Shown here piece by piece: positions 7,691 through 14,857 of a stretch of 64,000 nucleotides of DNA. The stretch is from Archangium violaceum (GTDB lineage Bacteria; Myxococcota; Myxococcia; Myxococcales; Myxococcaceae). The first letter of the stretch is position 1, and every line of letters begins with the position of its first letter. The notes below the pieces were generated by a model. That model was not told the origin of the DNA, ran no database searches, and saw nothing but the letters and a program-made list of their open reading frames with translations. Location of the stretch: positions 3,250,501 through 3,314,500 of the forward strand of contig NZ_CP069338.1 of the NCBI RefSeq assembly GCF_016859125.1, given 5' to 3'. Both the position numbers and the translations under genes were made by a program.

Positions 7691-8838
7691 GCCGCCGCGC
7701 CCTCCACCGGAATGGCCATCCGCGCGATGCAGCCTCCCCCCGGTGCCGTCTCCAGGGCGAGCACTCCGCGCTCCCCATAGAGCAGGTGCAGGCGCTCGCG
7801 GAGGTCCTCCACGCTCGTCTGGCTTCCGCGGTGCTCCGAGGCACCGGGCCCCGGCCCATCGTCGAGCACCTCGAGGGAGACCCTCTCCCCCTCGTGTCGC
7901 ACGCGGACGAGCACGCTGCCGCTGCGCCGGTGGGCCATGCCATGCAGGATCGCGTTCTCCACCAGGGGTTGCAGGATGAGCGGCGGGACTTCGAGCCCGG
8001 CGGCGCGTTCGTCGAACTCGACCCGCGTGCTCAGACGCGAGCCGTACCGCGCGGATTGGATCTCCAGATAGTCACGCACCATCTCCACCTCGCGCTGGAG
8101 CGTGACGAGCCGTGTCTTCGAGCTGTCGAGCGCATAGCGGAAGAGATCGGCCATGCGCTCGAGGGTGCGCTCCGCGAGCTCGGGGTTCTCGGGGATGAGG
8201 CTCGCCACCGTGTTGATGCTGTTGAACAAGAAGTGCGGGTTCGTGCGGCCCTGGAGCGCCTTGAGCTGGGCCTCGAGCGCGGCCTGCCGCTCCAGCTGCG
8301 CCATGCGCTCGACGTTCCAGGCCTTGTTCCGCAGGCGCTGCACGACGAGCGCCGGGAGGATGTAGATCCACGAGATGATGATGCTCTCGAGGGCGAACTT
8401 GGGCAGCGCCACTCCCACCGGATCGGTCATCCTCTTGAAGAGCAGCCCCTTGAGCTCGAGGATGCTCGGGGCGAGCAGGAGCGGAACCGTCGTCGTGACG
8501 ACGACGTGCAGCGTGCCGCGAGCCAGGGGGGTGCTCAGGCGTGGCACCACCTTGGGCAGCACCCAGAAGTAGAGCGCGTGGAAGGCGGCCGAGAGCACGA
8601 GGAAGGGAACGTAGACCCCCACGATGCGCAGGAGCGCGGTGTCCAGGGGCAGCTCGAAGAGGTTCCCGAGGAGCAGCGGCGCGGCCGCGAGCGGCGCGAT
8701 CGGGTAGAGCCAGGGCAACTCGCGAGGCAGGAGGTCTCCCCCGCCCGGTGGGATGAGCGCGAGACGGCTGCTTCGGCTGCTGGCGGAAGGCCTCTCCATA
8801 CGAGGCGGAGCGTAGCGGGCCTCGCTTGCAGGGACCAA
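7687..8838 (-). CDS. LytS/YehU-type sensor histidine kinase
   Basis: 383 residues from TTG 8838 or 370 from ATG 8799; a GGCAGG lies before the TTG, so I keep the longer form. Residues ~40-170 contain about four hydrophobic membrane segments with no obvious ligand domain. A short coiled coil precedes the His_kinase box GRTNPHFLFNSINTVASL (phosphoaccepting histidine in PHFLFN). The ATPase half has LVENAILHGMAHRRSGSVLV (N box) and LDDGPGPG (G1). This is the standard partner of a LytTR regulator. Signal unknown; the neighbouring TAXI protein on the same strand might be linked to sensing, which is speculation. Confidence 0.95.
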   Translation of the reverse strand: MVPASEARYAPPRMERPSASSRSSRLALIPPGGGDLLPRELPWLYPIAPLAAAPLLLGNLFELPLDTALLRIVGVYVPFLVLSAAFHALYFWVLPKVVPRLSTPLARGTLHVVVTTTVPLLLAPSILELKGLLFKRMTDPVGVALPKFALESIIISWIYILPALVVQRLRNKAWNVERMAQLERQAALEAQLKALQGRTNPHFLFNSINTVASLIPENPELAERTLERMADLFRYALDSSKTRLVTLQREVEMVRDYLEIQSARYGSRLSTRVEFDERAAGLEVPPLILQPLVENAILHGMAHRRSGSVLVRVRHEGERVSLEVLDDGPGPGASEHRGSQTSVEDLRERLHLLYGERGVLALETAPGGGCIARMAIPVEGAAA

Positions 8839-8897
8839 CCTGCCCCGATGGATGGTCCCTCCTGGCGGATGAGCGGTCGTGGGCTGGCGGAGGAGCC

Positions 8898-10256
8898 TCA
8901 GCTGACCAGCGGTGTCCGGGCTCCCTCGAGCTCGGGCGCTCCCGTGAGCCGCCGGGCGATGCGCCGGCGGACGATGTCGATGTGCTCGCGGAAGAAGTAG
9001 AGGTTCTCGGCGTACGAGAGGGGAATGGGGATGCGGTTCACCTCGCGCTCCGTCTCATCCAGCCGCTTCATCATGTCCTCGAGCATCGGCCGATCCGGAT
9101 TCTCCTCGAGCTGGATTTCGAGCTCCTTCAGGCGCGCGTACCAGCGGAAGATGCGCGAGCGGACGCGCCACAGGAGCAGCGCCGGCACGGCCCGCCCCAG
9201 GGGAACCAGCACGGCGATGATGGGCACGAGCATCACCCAGAGCCGGTCAACCAGGTTCGCGGCCCAGAACGGCAGGTAGCGTTGCAGGAGCGGAGCACCG
9301 GTCTGGTAGTAGCGGCGGGCTTCGCTACTGAGCGGGAAGCCCGTCTCGAGCGGCGCGGGGAACTCACCCGCCCGATCGAGCAGCCCGGAGCTGCTGTGGA
9401 TCTCACTCGCGGTGCGCATGAGCAGGTACGCGAGCGCGGGGTGTAGCGTGTCGCGCGCCACCAGGTTCGCGGTGGGCGAGAGCAACACCACGTCGTGGTC
9501 CGGGATGTCCGCCGCGAAGTCGAAGACGCCCCGGGGGAGTACGTGCTTGGAGAGGTACGGGAAGCGGCGGGTGTAGGCATCCGCCCGCGTGAAGCTGAGG
9601 AGCCGCACCCCGGGCACCGCGGCGAGCTTCTGGATCGGCGGTGACTCCGCTGGCGCCACGAGGAACACCGCGTCGATGCGTCCTTCCTTGAGCTGGTTGA
9701 TGGCCTCGTCACGCTCGAACGGCAGGAGCTCCGTGGGAGCCGTGTCGGCGCCATTGGCCTTGAGGAGCGTGAGGGCGAGCGCACGCGTTCCGCTCTCGGC
9801 GGGCCCGATGGCGATGCGCCGGCCGCGCAGCCCAATGACATCGTCGATCGGCTCGCCCCGATAGAAGACCCACAGGGGCACATACGAGAGGCTCCCGAGC
9901 GACACAATGCGAGTGTCCTTGTCCCCACGCAGCGCGCCGCTCTGCACGAAGGCGACATCAACCTGGGCCTGGTCGTCGGCGAGCAGCTCGACATTGGAGA
10001 GGGAGCCCTTCGTCGTGCGCAGCTCCAACGTGACGCCGTGCCGTGCGAGGAACTCCTGGTAGCGCTTCGCGAAGTACCGGAAGCCGCCCTCGTCCGGGGC
10101 CACTGCGAGGACGAGCGTCTTCGGAGGGGCGGGTTTGACGAAGTAGAACGTGACGGCGAACGCCGCGGCGATGATGAGGGTCACGGGCGCGAGCGTGAGC
10201 CACATGTCGCGCCGCAATGCGCGCCGGAACTGTTCCCTGAACGTGTCCTTCTGCAT
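8898..10256 (-). CDS. TAXI-family solute-binding protein with membrane anchors and coiled-coil tail
   Basis: 452 residues. Transmembrane helix 1 is at ~20-41 (LTLAPVTLIIAAAFAVTFYF). Residues ~45-300 form a TAXI/TRAP-type periplasmic binding domain: RYFAKRYQEFLARHGVTLEL, DVAFVQSGAL, GLRGRRIAIGPAESGTRALA, NQLKEGRIDAVFLV. A second hydrophobic helix follows at ~325-350 and then an amphipathic, probably cytosolic tail of about 100 residues. Classical TAXI proteins are secreted and feed a TRAP permease; no permease is seen here, so this two-anchor form may sense rather than transport. It sits 60 bp upstream of the LytS-type kinase gene on the same strand. Confidence 0.9.
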   Translation of the reverse strand: MQKDTFREQFRRALRRDMWLTLAPVTLIIAAAFAVTFYFVKPAPPKTLVLAVAPDEGGFRYFAKRYQEFLARHGVTLELRTTKGSLSNVELLADDQAQVDVAFVQSGALRGDKDTRIVSLGSLSYVPLWVFYRGEPIDDVIGLRGRRIAIGPAESGTRALALTLLKANGADTAPTELLPFERDEAINQLKEGRIDAVFLVAPAESPPIQKLAAVPGVRLLSFTRADAYTRRFPYLSKHVLPRGVFDFAADIPDHDVVLLSPTANLVARDTLHPALAYLLMRTASEIHSSSGLLDRAGEFPAPLETGFPLSSEARRYYQTGAPLLQRYLPFWAANLVDRLWVMLVPIIAVLVPLGRAVPALLLWRVRSRIFRWYARLKELEIQLEENPDRPMLEDMMKRLDETEREVNRIPIPLSYAENLYFFREHIDIVRRRIARRLTGAPELEGARTPLVS

Positions 10257-10347
10257 GGTGGGCGCGGAGTATAGGCCCCCACCCCGCGAATCCAGGCATT
10301 CGTCCCATTTCGGTGAATAACCCGGAGGGGACGCCCGTCTCCTGGGA

Positions 10348-10947
10348 ATGCGTCACATCAAGTCCGCGCGGATCGCGCGCATGTTCTCACTGGTCGCGGC
10401 GGTGTCCCTCACGGGGTGCGTCATCGAGGATTCGGACGACCCGACTCCCGGAGTGGAGACGTGGTGCCGCTCCCTGGAGGGCTCCTCCAGCGGGGTCATC
10501 CCCCTCGGAAACGAGCGGGGCTCCTTCCTCTCCCTGGAGTCGTATGCCTTCCCTGGCTACTACATCCGTCACGCCAGCGGCCGTGGGGTGCTCTCGGTCA
10601 TCGTGTCCGACCGGGACATGGATGAGGCCACGTTCCGGATCGTCCCGGGCCTGGCCGACGGCCGGTGCATCTCCTTCGAGGCCAGGAGCCAACCCGGGTC
10701 CTACTTGACGCAGGACGATACGGATATCGTCCTGGCCGCGTGGCGCTCCGACCCGCGCTTCCTTGAGGACGCCACCTTCTGCCCCAGGCCCGGTCTGGCG
10801 GACCCCGATCACATCAGCTTCGAGTCCTGCAGCGACCGGGGCGAGTTCATCAACCAGTACGACGGCCTCTTGTTCGTCAACGAGGGGTACGGGTGGGAGT
10901 ACGAGGAGGACGCGACCTTCACGCTCGATTACCCCTGGTCGCCCTGA
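10348..10947 (+). CDS. AbfB-like beta-trefoil lipoprotein
   Basis: 199 residues. FSLVAAVSLTGC gives a lipobox with Cys24. The mature part repeats a pattern of about 45-50 residues (SFLSLESYAFPGYYIRH, CISFEARSQPGSYLTQ, HISFESCSDRGEFINQ, each followed by a DATF motif), which is the internal repeat of the AbfB arabinose-binding beta-trefoil. There is no catalytic domain, so it is a stand-alone carbohydrate-binding surface protein. The ATG at 10348 is preceded by TCCTGGGA. It stands alone, divergent from the TAXI gene and convergent with the next. Confidence 0.85.
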   Translation: MRHIKSARIARMFSLVAAVSLTGCVIEDSDDPTPGVETWCRSLEGSSSGVIPLGNERGSFLSLESYAFPGYYIRHASGRGVLSVIVSDRDMDEATFRIVPGLADGRCISFEARSQPGSYLTQDDTDIVLAAWRSDPRFLEDATFCPRPGLADPDHISFESCSDRGEFINQYDGLLFVNEGYGWEYEEDATFTLDYPWSP

Positions 10948-10989
10948 GGGGACCAGAGCGCGGCCCCCTCCATTGAGGTGCTCGGAGCA

Positions 10990-11766
10990 TCAATATCCGA
11001 GCGCCGCGATCAGGGAGGAGCAGGAGCGAAGTCGCTCGATGGACTCGAAGAACGACCGCTCGGCGAGCCATACGTCTTCAGCCGGGAAGGCTTTGGCGAG
11101 TTCTTCGTTATGGCGGTCACCGACGCACGGTAGCGCATCGTCCTTCGGCCGGGAGACACCGTCGAGGAGCGTCCGGTCCACGGACCACGATTCGATGAGT
11201 TGTACGTGCTCTTCGGACTCGTGCCTGTTTCGGCAGTACGCGAGAAGCTCATGGGTTGCCTGATAGAGCCAGGACTCGATGCTGTAGCAGGGTGACAGGA
11301 TGATGAGACGGCCCAGTGCCGTCTCGATCTGCTCGGCTGTCTGCGGTGAGCGTGGACGCGGATTGACGGGCTGCGGAGCCTCGCCGCGCAGGATACGGCG
11401 CACGCCATCACGGATGATCTCCTCGAACTTCTGGCGGTTCTCGCTCGTGTGGCGATCGGTCCACACGCGGTCGGTATCGAAGTGGAAGACGACGAACCCC
11501 GCCGGTTGCACCACCAGTTGCGCCGCGATCAGGTTGAGCAGAAAGATCGTCTCCCGGGTCGGCGGCTGCTCCTTCCATTTGTTGGCACTGACCGCCTGGC
11601 GTGCGCGCTCGTTTTCGGGCAGGGGCTCGATTCGAACCCGAGCCGGATTCAGGTCGACGCCCTCCACCACGAGCTTGAGCGCCTCCTTCAAGAGCTTCTG
11701 GATCGTCGGCTGTGCTTGCTTACCAGAGTCCTCGGTCAAGACGAGGATACGGGCCCGGGCTTCCAT
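10990..11766 (-). CDS. Toprim-like (DUF4276-like) putative effector of AAA module
   Basis: 258 residues. The N-terminus ARILVLTEDSGKQAQPTIQK places an acidic residue at the end of the first strand, GFVVFHFDTDRVWTDR has a DxD motif, and LSPCYSIESWLYQATHELL resembles the ELExW segment of DUF4276/Toprim-like proteins. Toprim folds coordinate magnesium and cut or nick nucleic acid. It starts 6 bp after the stop of the AAA ATPase gene on the same strand, so the two are co-transcribed. ATPase plus Toprim pairs (OLD-type, PARIS AriA/AriB) are known phage-defence systems; the match to any named one is not established. Confidence 0.8.
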   Translation of the reverse strand: MEARARILVLTEDSGKQAQPTIQKLLKEALKLVVEGVDLNPARVRIEPLPENERARQAVSANKWKEQPPTRETIFLLNLIAAQLVVQPAGFVVFHFDTDRVWTDRHTSENRQKFEEIIRDGVRRILRGEAPQPVNPRPRSPQTAEQIETALGRLIILSPCYSIESWLYQATHELLAYCRNRHESEEHVQLIESWSVDRTLLDGVSRPKDDALPCVGDRHNEELAKAFPAEDVWLAERSFFESIERLRSCSSLIAALGY

Positions 11767-11772
11767 GACGTG

Positions 11773-12999
11773 TCACCAGAGGCCCTTGGTGAGCAGGATG
11801 TCCGAGACGCGCTGAATCCCTGTCTGGTATGCCAGGAAGAAGGACTCTGCTTCCTCATGGGTGGGGTTGCGCCAGATGAGCTGGGCGCCAGCTTCACCGC
11901 TGGCGCGCTCGCAGAGAATGAACGTACGACGAACCTCGTCGACGCTGTCGAACCGCAAGAAATCGAGCAGCAGTGGGTTCTGGCTCGTCAAGAACGCCTG
12001 CCGCTCACCTATCTCATCCAGGCACGCGGAGATCCACTCGTGATGGAGGCCGTTCACGAGTTCGTCCGCGATGATCAGATCTCGCGAGGCATCGGCATGG
12101 GCGAAGAAAGCGAGCAACCGCTTTTGACCGTAGCTGAGCAGGTCGTGGGAGACCTCCTCGCCGGGTCGTTTGAAGAAGAATCGGAGATTGCTCAACCGTA
12201 CCGTTTGTCGGCTCGGTTCTGGGCTGAGACGCTCGATATCGAAGCGCGCGCTCGCGGAGTCATAACCGAGCACATGGGAGGCACGATCAAGAAATGCTAG
12301 GGGAAACGTAGCAGATGTGCTTTCGGGTATTGACTCAAACGTCATTTGGGAAATTGATCGCGGGATTGTTGGACGATTTGCCGAGATTCTGACGCCAGAA
12401 CCTCTGATTTTTATTTCAAGCTCAAGCAAATTATTGAATAAATCGAGGCTTTCATCCATGCGGCCTGCGCTTAATATTTGCGCTAAAAGGACCGCCTCCG
12501 CCAACTCCTTCGATCCAGAGTCCTCTCTGTCCTTCTTCAAAGCAAAATATAACGATAGAATTGGTGCCGCCGGAAACTGAGACTCTACACGCGTTTGCTT
12601 ATCTGCCCTTTCGAGCACGATCTCGTTTGGCAGCACGTCGGCTCTCACGGTGGCCACGCCATTTTTCTCAAGGACGAATGAGTCGGTTCGCTGAAGACTG
12701 GAGAGGTCTTCTTTCAGTGGCCGGCCCGGATCGAGCGGGAGGGCCGGATCTTCGACCCGCGTCTTTTTGACCGTGTGCTCGATGTCGATCGACTCACTGG
12801 CGATGCGGTAGCTCACATCGAGCGCGTCGTCCTTGAGTGCCTGTTCTGGGGCTCCCACTACGGCGGACAGCAAGCGAAGGAGGGTCGTCTTTCCGGCCGC
12901 GTTCTTGCCGAGGAGCACATTGATACCAGAACGGAACTCGAGCGTCGTCGGAGCAACGTTCCTGAACTTCTTGATCGTGAGCTTCGTCAGCTTGTTCAT
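11773..12999 (-). CDS. AAA/ABC-type ATPase (OLD/AAA_21-like), probable defence sensor
   Basis: 408 residues from ATG 12999 (a GTG 15 bases further upstream is possible). Starts MNKLTKLTIKKFRNVAPTTL; Walker A GKNAAGKTTLL at 31-41; ABC signature-like LLSYGQKRLLAFF; Walker B with DLIIADELVNGLH; switch region FLTSQNPLLLDF. This order is that of OLD-family/AAA_21 ATPases that gate a Toprim or other nuclease. The segment 12300-12600 is clearly more AT-rich than its surroundings, consistent with recent transfer. It is followed at once by the Toprim-like gene. A role in anti-phage or anti-plasmid defence is inferred from architecture and pairing. Confidence 0.9.
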   Translation of the reverse strand: MNKLTKLTIKKFRNVAPTTLEFRSGINVLLGKNAAGKTTLLRLLSAVVGAPEQALKDDALDVSYRIASESIDIEHTVKKTRVEDPALPLDPGRPLKEDLSSLQRTDSFVLEKNGVATVRADVLPNEIVLERADKQTRVESQFPAAPILSLYFALKKDREDSGSKELAEAVLLAQILSAGRMDESLDLFNNLLELEIKIRGSGVRISANRPTIPRSISQMTFESIPESTSATFPLAFLDRASHVLGYDSASARFDIERLSPEPSRQTVRLSNLRFFFKRPGEEVSHDLLSYGQKRLLAFFAHADASRDLIIADELVNGLHHEWISACLDEIGERQAFLTSQNPLLLDFLRFDSVDEVRRTFILCERASGEAGAQLIWRNPTHEEAESFFLAYQTGIQRVSDILLTKGLW

Positions 13000-13089
13000 C
13001 GTCTGGTCCCGCACCCGTGCGCCACGAGGAATGGCGCGGCGTCAGGACCGGACCACACGCATTCTGGCGGGTCAAGGCCGCGCTGCGTG

Positions 13090-13266
13090 TCAGCAGGTGA
13101 TGTCCACCATGAGGATGACCTGTCCCCGCTGGTCCGGCAGCCCATGACGTAGACGGTCCCCGAGTAGATGTCGAGAGGCGGTGCGCGCAGCGACGTCCTC
13201 CGGGACGGGAGGCGACTCGCGGGTGCAGGAGCGCGCCAGACAACACGTCAGCGCGAGCTCCCGGTC
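13090..13266 (-). pseudogene. Start-less remnant of a small secreted protein
   Basis: An open frame of 58 codons ends QRGQVILMVDITC-stop and begins ELALTCCLARSCTRESPP, like the end of a lipoprotein signal, but an in-frame TAA cuts it off and no ATG, GTG or TTG precedes the hydrophobic part. Another frame over the same bases reads PPLDIYSGTVYVMGCR, which also looks protein-like, so a frameshift is likely. I would treat it as gene debris. Confidence 0.3.
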
Positions 13267-13310
13267 TTACACCCCGGGGCAGCCGGGCTCGAAGTGAACC
13301 GGGGATCGTG

Positions 13311-13350
13311 TATACCCTCACGCCTCCCCCTCCCAAAGGGAGAGGGAGGG
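13311..13350 (-). repeat. Palindromic repeat, copy 1
   Basis: A variant copy: TACCCTCACGCC followed by a CTCCCCCTCCC / GGGAGAGGGAG stem with a three-base loop. It lies 86 bp beyond the stop codon of the minus-strand lipoprotein gene at 13436-13939. Confidence 0.75.
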
Positions 13351-13435
13351 CGGTGGTGCCTCCTCCTCCCGTGGCGCTCCCCGTGGGCGGCGGTGTCATT
13401 TCGCGCTCCGTGGGCTTCACCGTGGGCCCACGCGT

Positions 13436-13939
13436 TCAGTCTCCGAGGCCCGTGATGGACAGGGTGTGGGTGCAGCCCTTGCCGGACACCGCGTCCATCG
13501 TCATCAACGTGGCGGAGAGCACCCGGCGGCCCTCGCGCACGGACACCGAGCCCGAGGCGCTCACGTCCAGCGTCAGCGTCCGCTCGTCTGACGGACCGGC
13601 GGCGCGGACCGTCCGGGCGTCGACCCGGAACGAGCCGAGCAGCTCCAGGTCATCCCCCGGCGCCGGCGCGAAGACATCGCCTACCAGCGGCACCTCGAGC
13701 TGCGTGGAGGGATCGATGACTTCGAGCATCACCCTCCGGCCGTTGTCGGTCTGGAGGATCTCCACCGTGGGCGCGAGCAGGTAGGGGCTGAAGGAACACT
13801 GCCCCACCGGCGCGGCGTTCTCGATGGAATACACCCCGGAGATATCCGGGCAGGTGTTGTCACACGGCACCGGGTCGGTGCCGCAGCCGCTGGAGGCCAG
13901 GGCCAGGAAGACGACGGGAATAGAGAAGTGCCGGAGCAT
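13436..13939 (-). CDS. Predicted lipoprotein
   Basis: 167 residues from ATG 13939. MLRHFSIPVVFLALASSGCG is a lipoprotein signal with Cys19. Two further cysteines follow closely (CDNTCPDISGVYSIENAAP), then a beta-rich body resembling small lipocalin-like or calycin-like envelope proteins (ISGVYSIE ... LSATLMTMD), a weak impression only. The frame continues open far upstream of 13939, but that part is antisense to the methyltransferase gene and has no signal. It stands alone on the minus strand, divergent from the methyltransferase. Confidence 0.75.
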   Translation of the reverse strand: MLRHFSIPVVFLALASSGCGTDPVPCDNTCPDISGVYSIENAAPVGQCSFSPYLLAPTVEILQTDNGRRVMLEVIDPSTQLEVPLVGDVFAPAPGDDLELLGSFRVDARTVRAAGPSDERTLTLDVSASGSVSVREGRRVLSATLMTMDAVSGKGCTHTLSITGLGD

Positions 13940-14068
13940 GGGAAAGGCAAGCTGTGCATGGCCGCTCGTGAGGCCACCCGGGGAAGTGGCAAAGCGCACA
14001 CGCGCCCCAGGACTGTGAGCCTCCGGATAGAGTGAGGGCCGTCCACCCGACAGTTCCCGGAGCCCTCC

Positions 14069-14851
14069 TTGAGTGAGACGATCGACTCCATCGGCACCGC
14101 GAACGTGCGCGTGTTGCAGCGTCGGAGCGGCTACCGGTTCACGCTGGACGCGGTGCTGCTCGCGGCCTTCGCGGCCACCGAGGGCCGCGAGGTGGGAGGC
14201 CCCCTGCTGGAGCTCGGTGCGGGCAGTGGCGTGGTGTCCTTCCTGCTCGCGTGCCAGTTCGGTCTGGAGCCGGTGGACGCGCTGGAGTTGCAGCCCGAGG
14301 TCCACGCACGACTGATGCGCGCCGTGGCGCTCAACGCGTGTGAGGGACGGGTGCGGCCGATACTCGGGGACCTGCGCGAGGCGCGCTCGCTGTTTCCGCC
14401 CGGAGCCTACGCGCACGTGGTGTCCAACCCGCCCTTCCGCCCGGTGCACGCGGGCGTGCGCAGCCCGGACGAGGAGCGCGCCCTGTCCAAGCAGGAGCTG
14501 GCGTGTGATGCGCCATCCGTGGTGGCCGCCGCCCGGCACGCGCTGTCCCCGGGGGGACGGGTGAGCCTCGTCTACCCGGCGGCGCGGGTGGCGGAGGTGC
14601 TCGGGCTGCTCGTGGCGGCGAAGCTGTACCCGGTGGCCCTGCGCTTCGTGCACGCGCGGGTGGATGCTCCGGCCACGCGCTTCCTGGTGCACGCGGTGCG
14701 GGACAGGCAGCGGGGGCTCGCGGTACGCCCGCCGCTCATCGCCCACGGGGAGGGCCCGGGAGGCTACTCGCCCGAGGTGGCCTCGCTCATGGAGCCACCC
14801 CGGGCCGAGCGCCCGCCCTCCCCCACCCTCGAGCCCGAGGGCGGGGACTGA
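14069..14851 (+). CDS. TrmN6-like tRNA1(Val) adenine-N6 methyltransferase
   Basis: 260 residues from TTG 14069 with GGAG upstream. ETIDSIGTANVRVLQRRSGY then RFTLDAVLLAAFA is the usual N-terminus of the small methyltransferase/TrmN6 family. The SAM site is LLELGAGSGVVSFLLA, and the catalytic motif for N6 methylation is VVSNPPFRPV. TrmN6 methylates A37 of tRNA1(Val); related proteins methylate rRNA guanines, so the substrate is inferred from the N-terminal motif and NPPF. The C-terminus is a variable proline-rich tail. The gene stands alone, convergent with the esterase. Confidence 0.85.
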   Translation: MSETIDSIGTANVRVLQRRSGYRFTLDAVLLAAFAATEGREVGGPLLELGAGSGVVSFLLACQFGLEPVDALELQPEVHARLMRAVALNACEGRVRPILGDLREARSLFPPGAYAHVVSNPPFRPVHAGVRSPDEERALSKQELACDAPSVVAAARHALSPGGRVSLVYPAARVAEVLGLLVAAKLYPVALRFVHARVDAPATRFLVHAVRDRQRGLAVRPPLIAHGEGPGGYSPEVASLMEPPRAERPPSPTLEPEGGD

Positions 14852-14857
14852 GAGGGA

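Larger units (their letters stand above)
13000..13435. other. 436-bp gene-poor gap with a decayed ORF and a palindromic repeat
   Basis: No convincing intact gene. It holds the promoter side of the ATPase gene, a start-less open frame at 13090-13266 on the minus strand, and the first copy of the palindromic repeat (13311-13350). Confidence 0.6.

Noticed and set aside
13940-14746. Long upstream extension of the lipoprotein frame at 13436
   Set aside because: It is antisense to the TrmN6-like gene and the true signal peptide begins at 13939.
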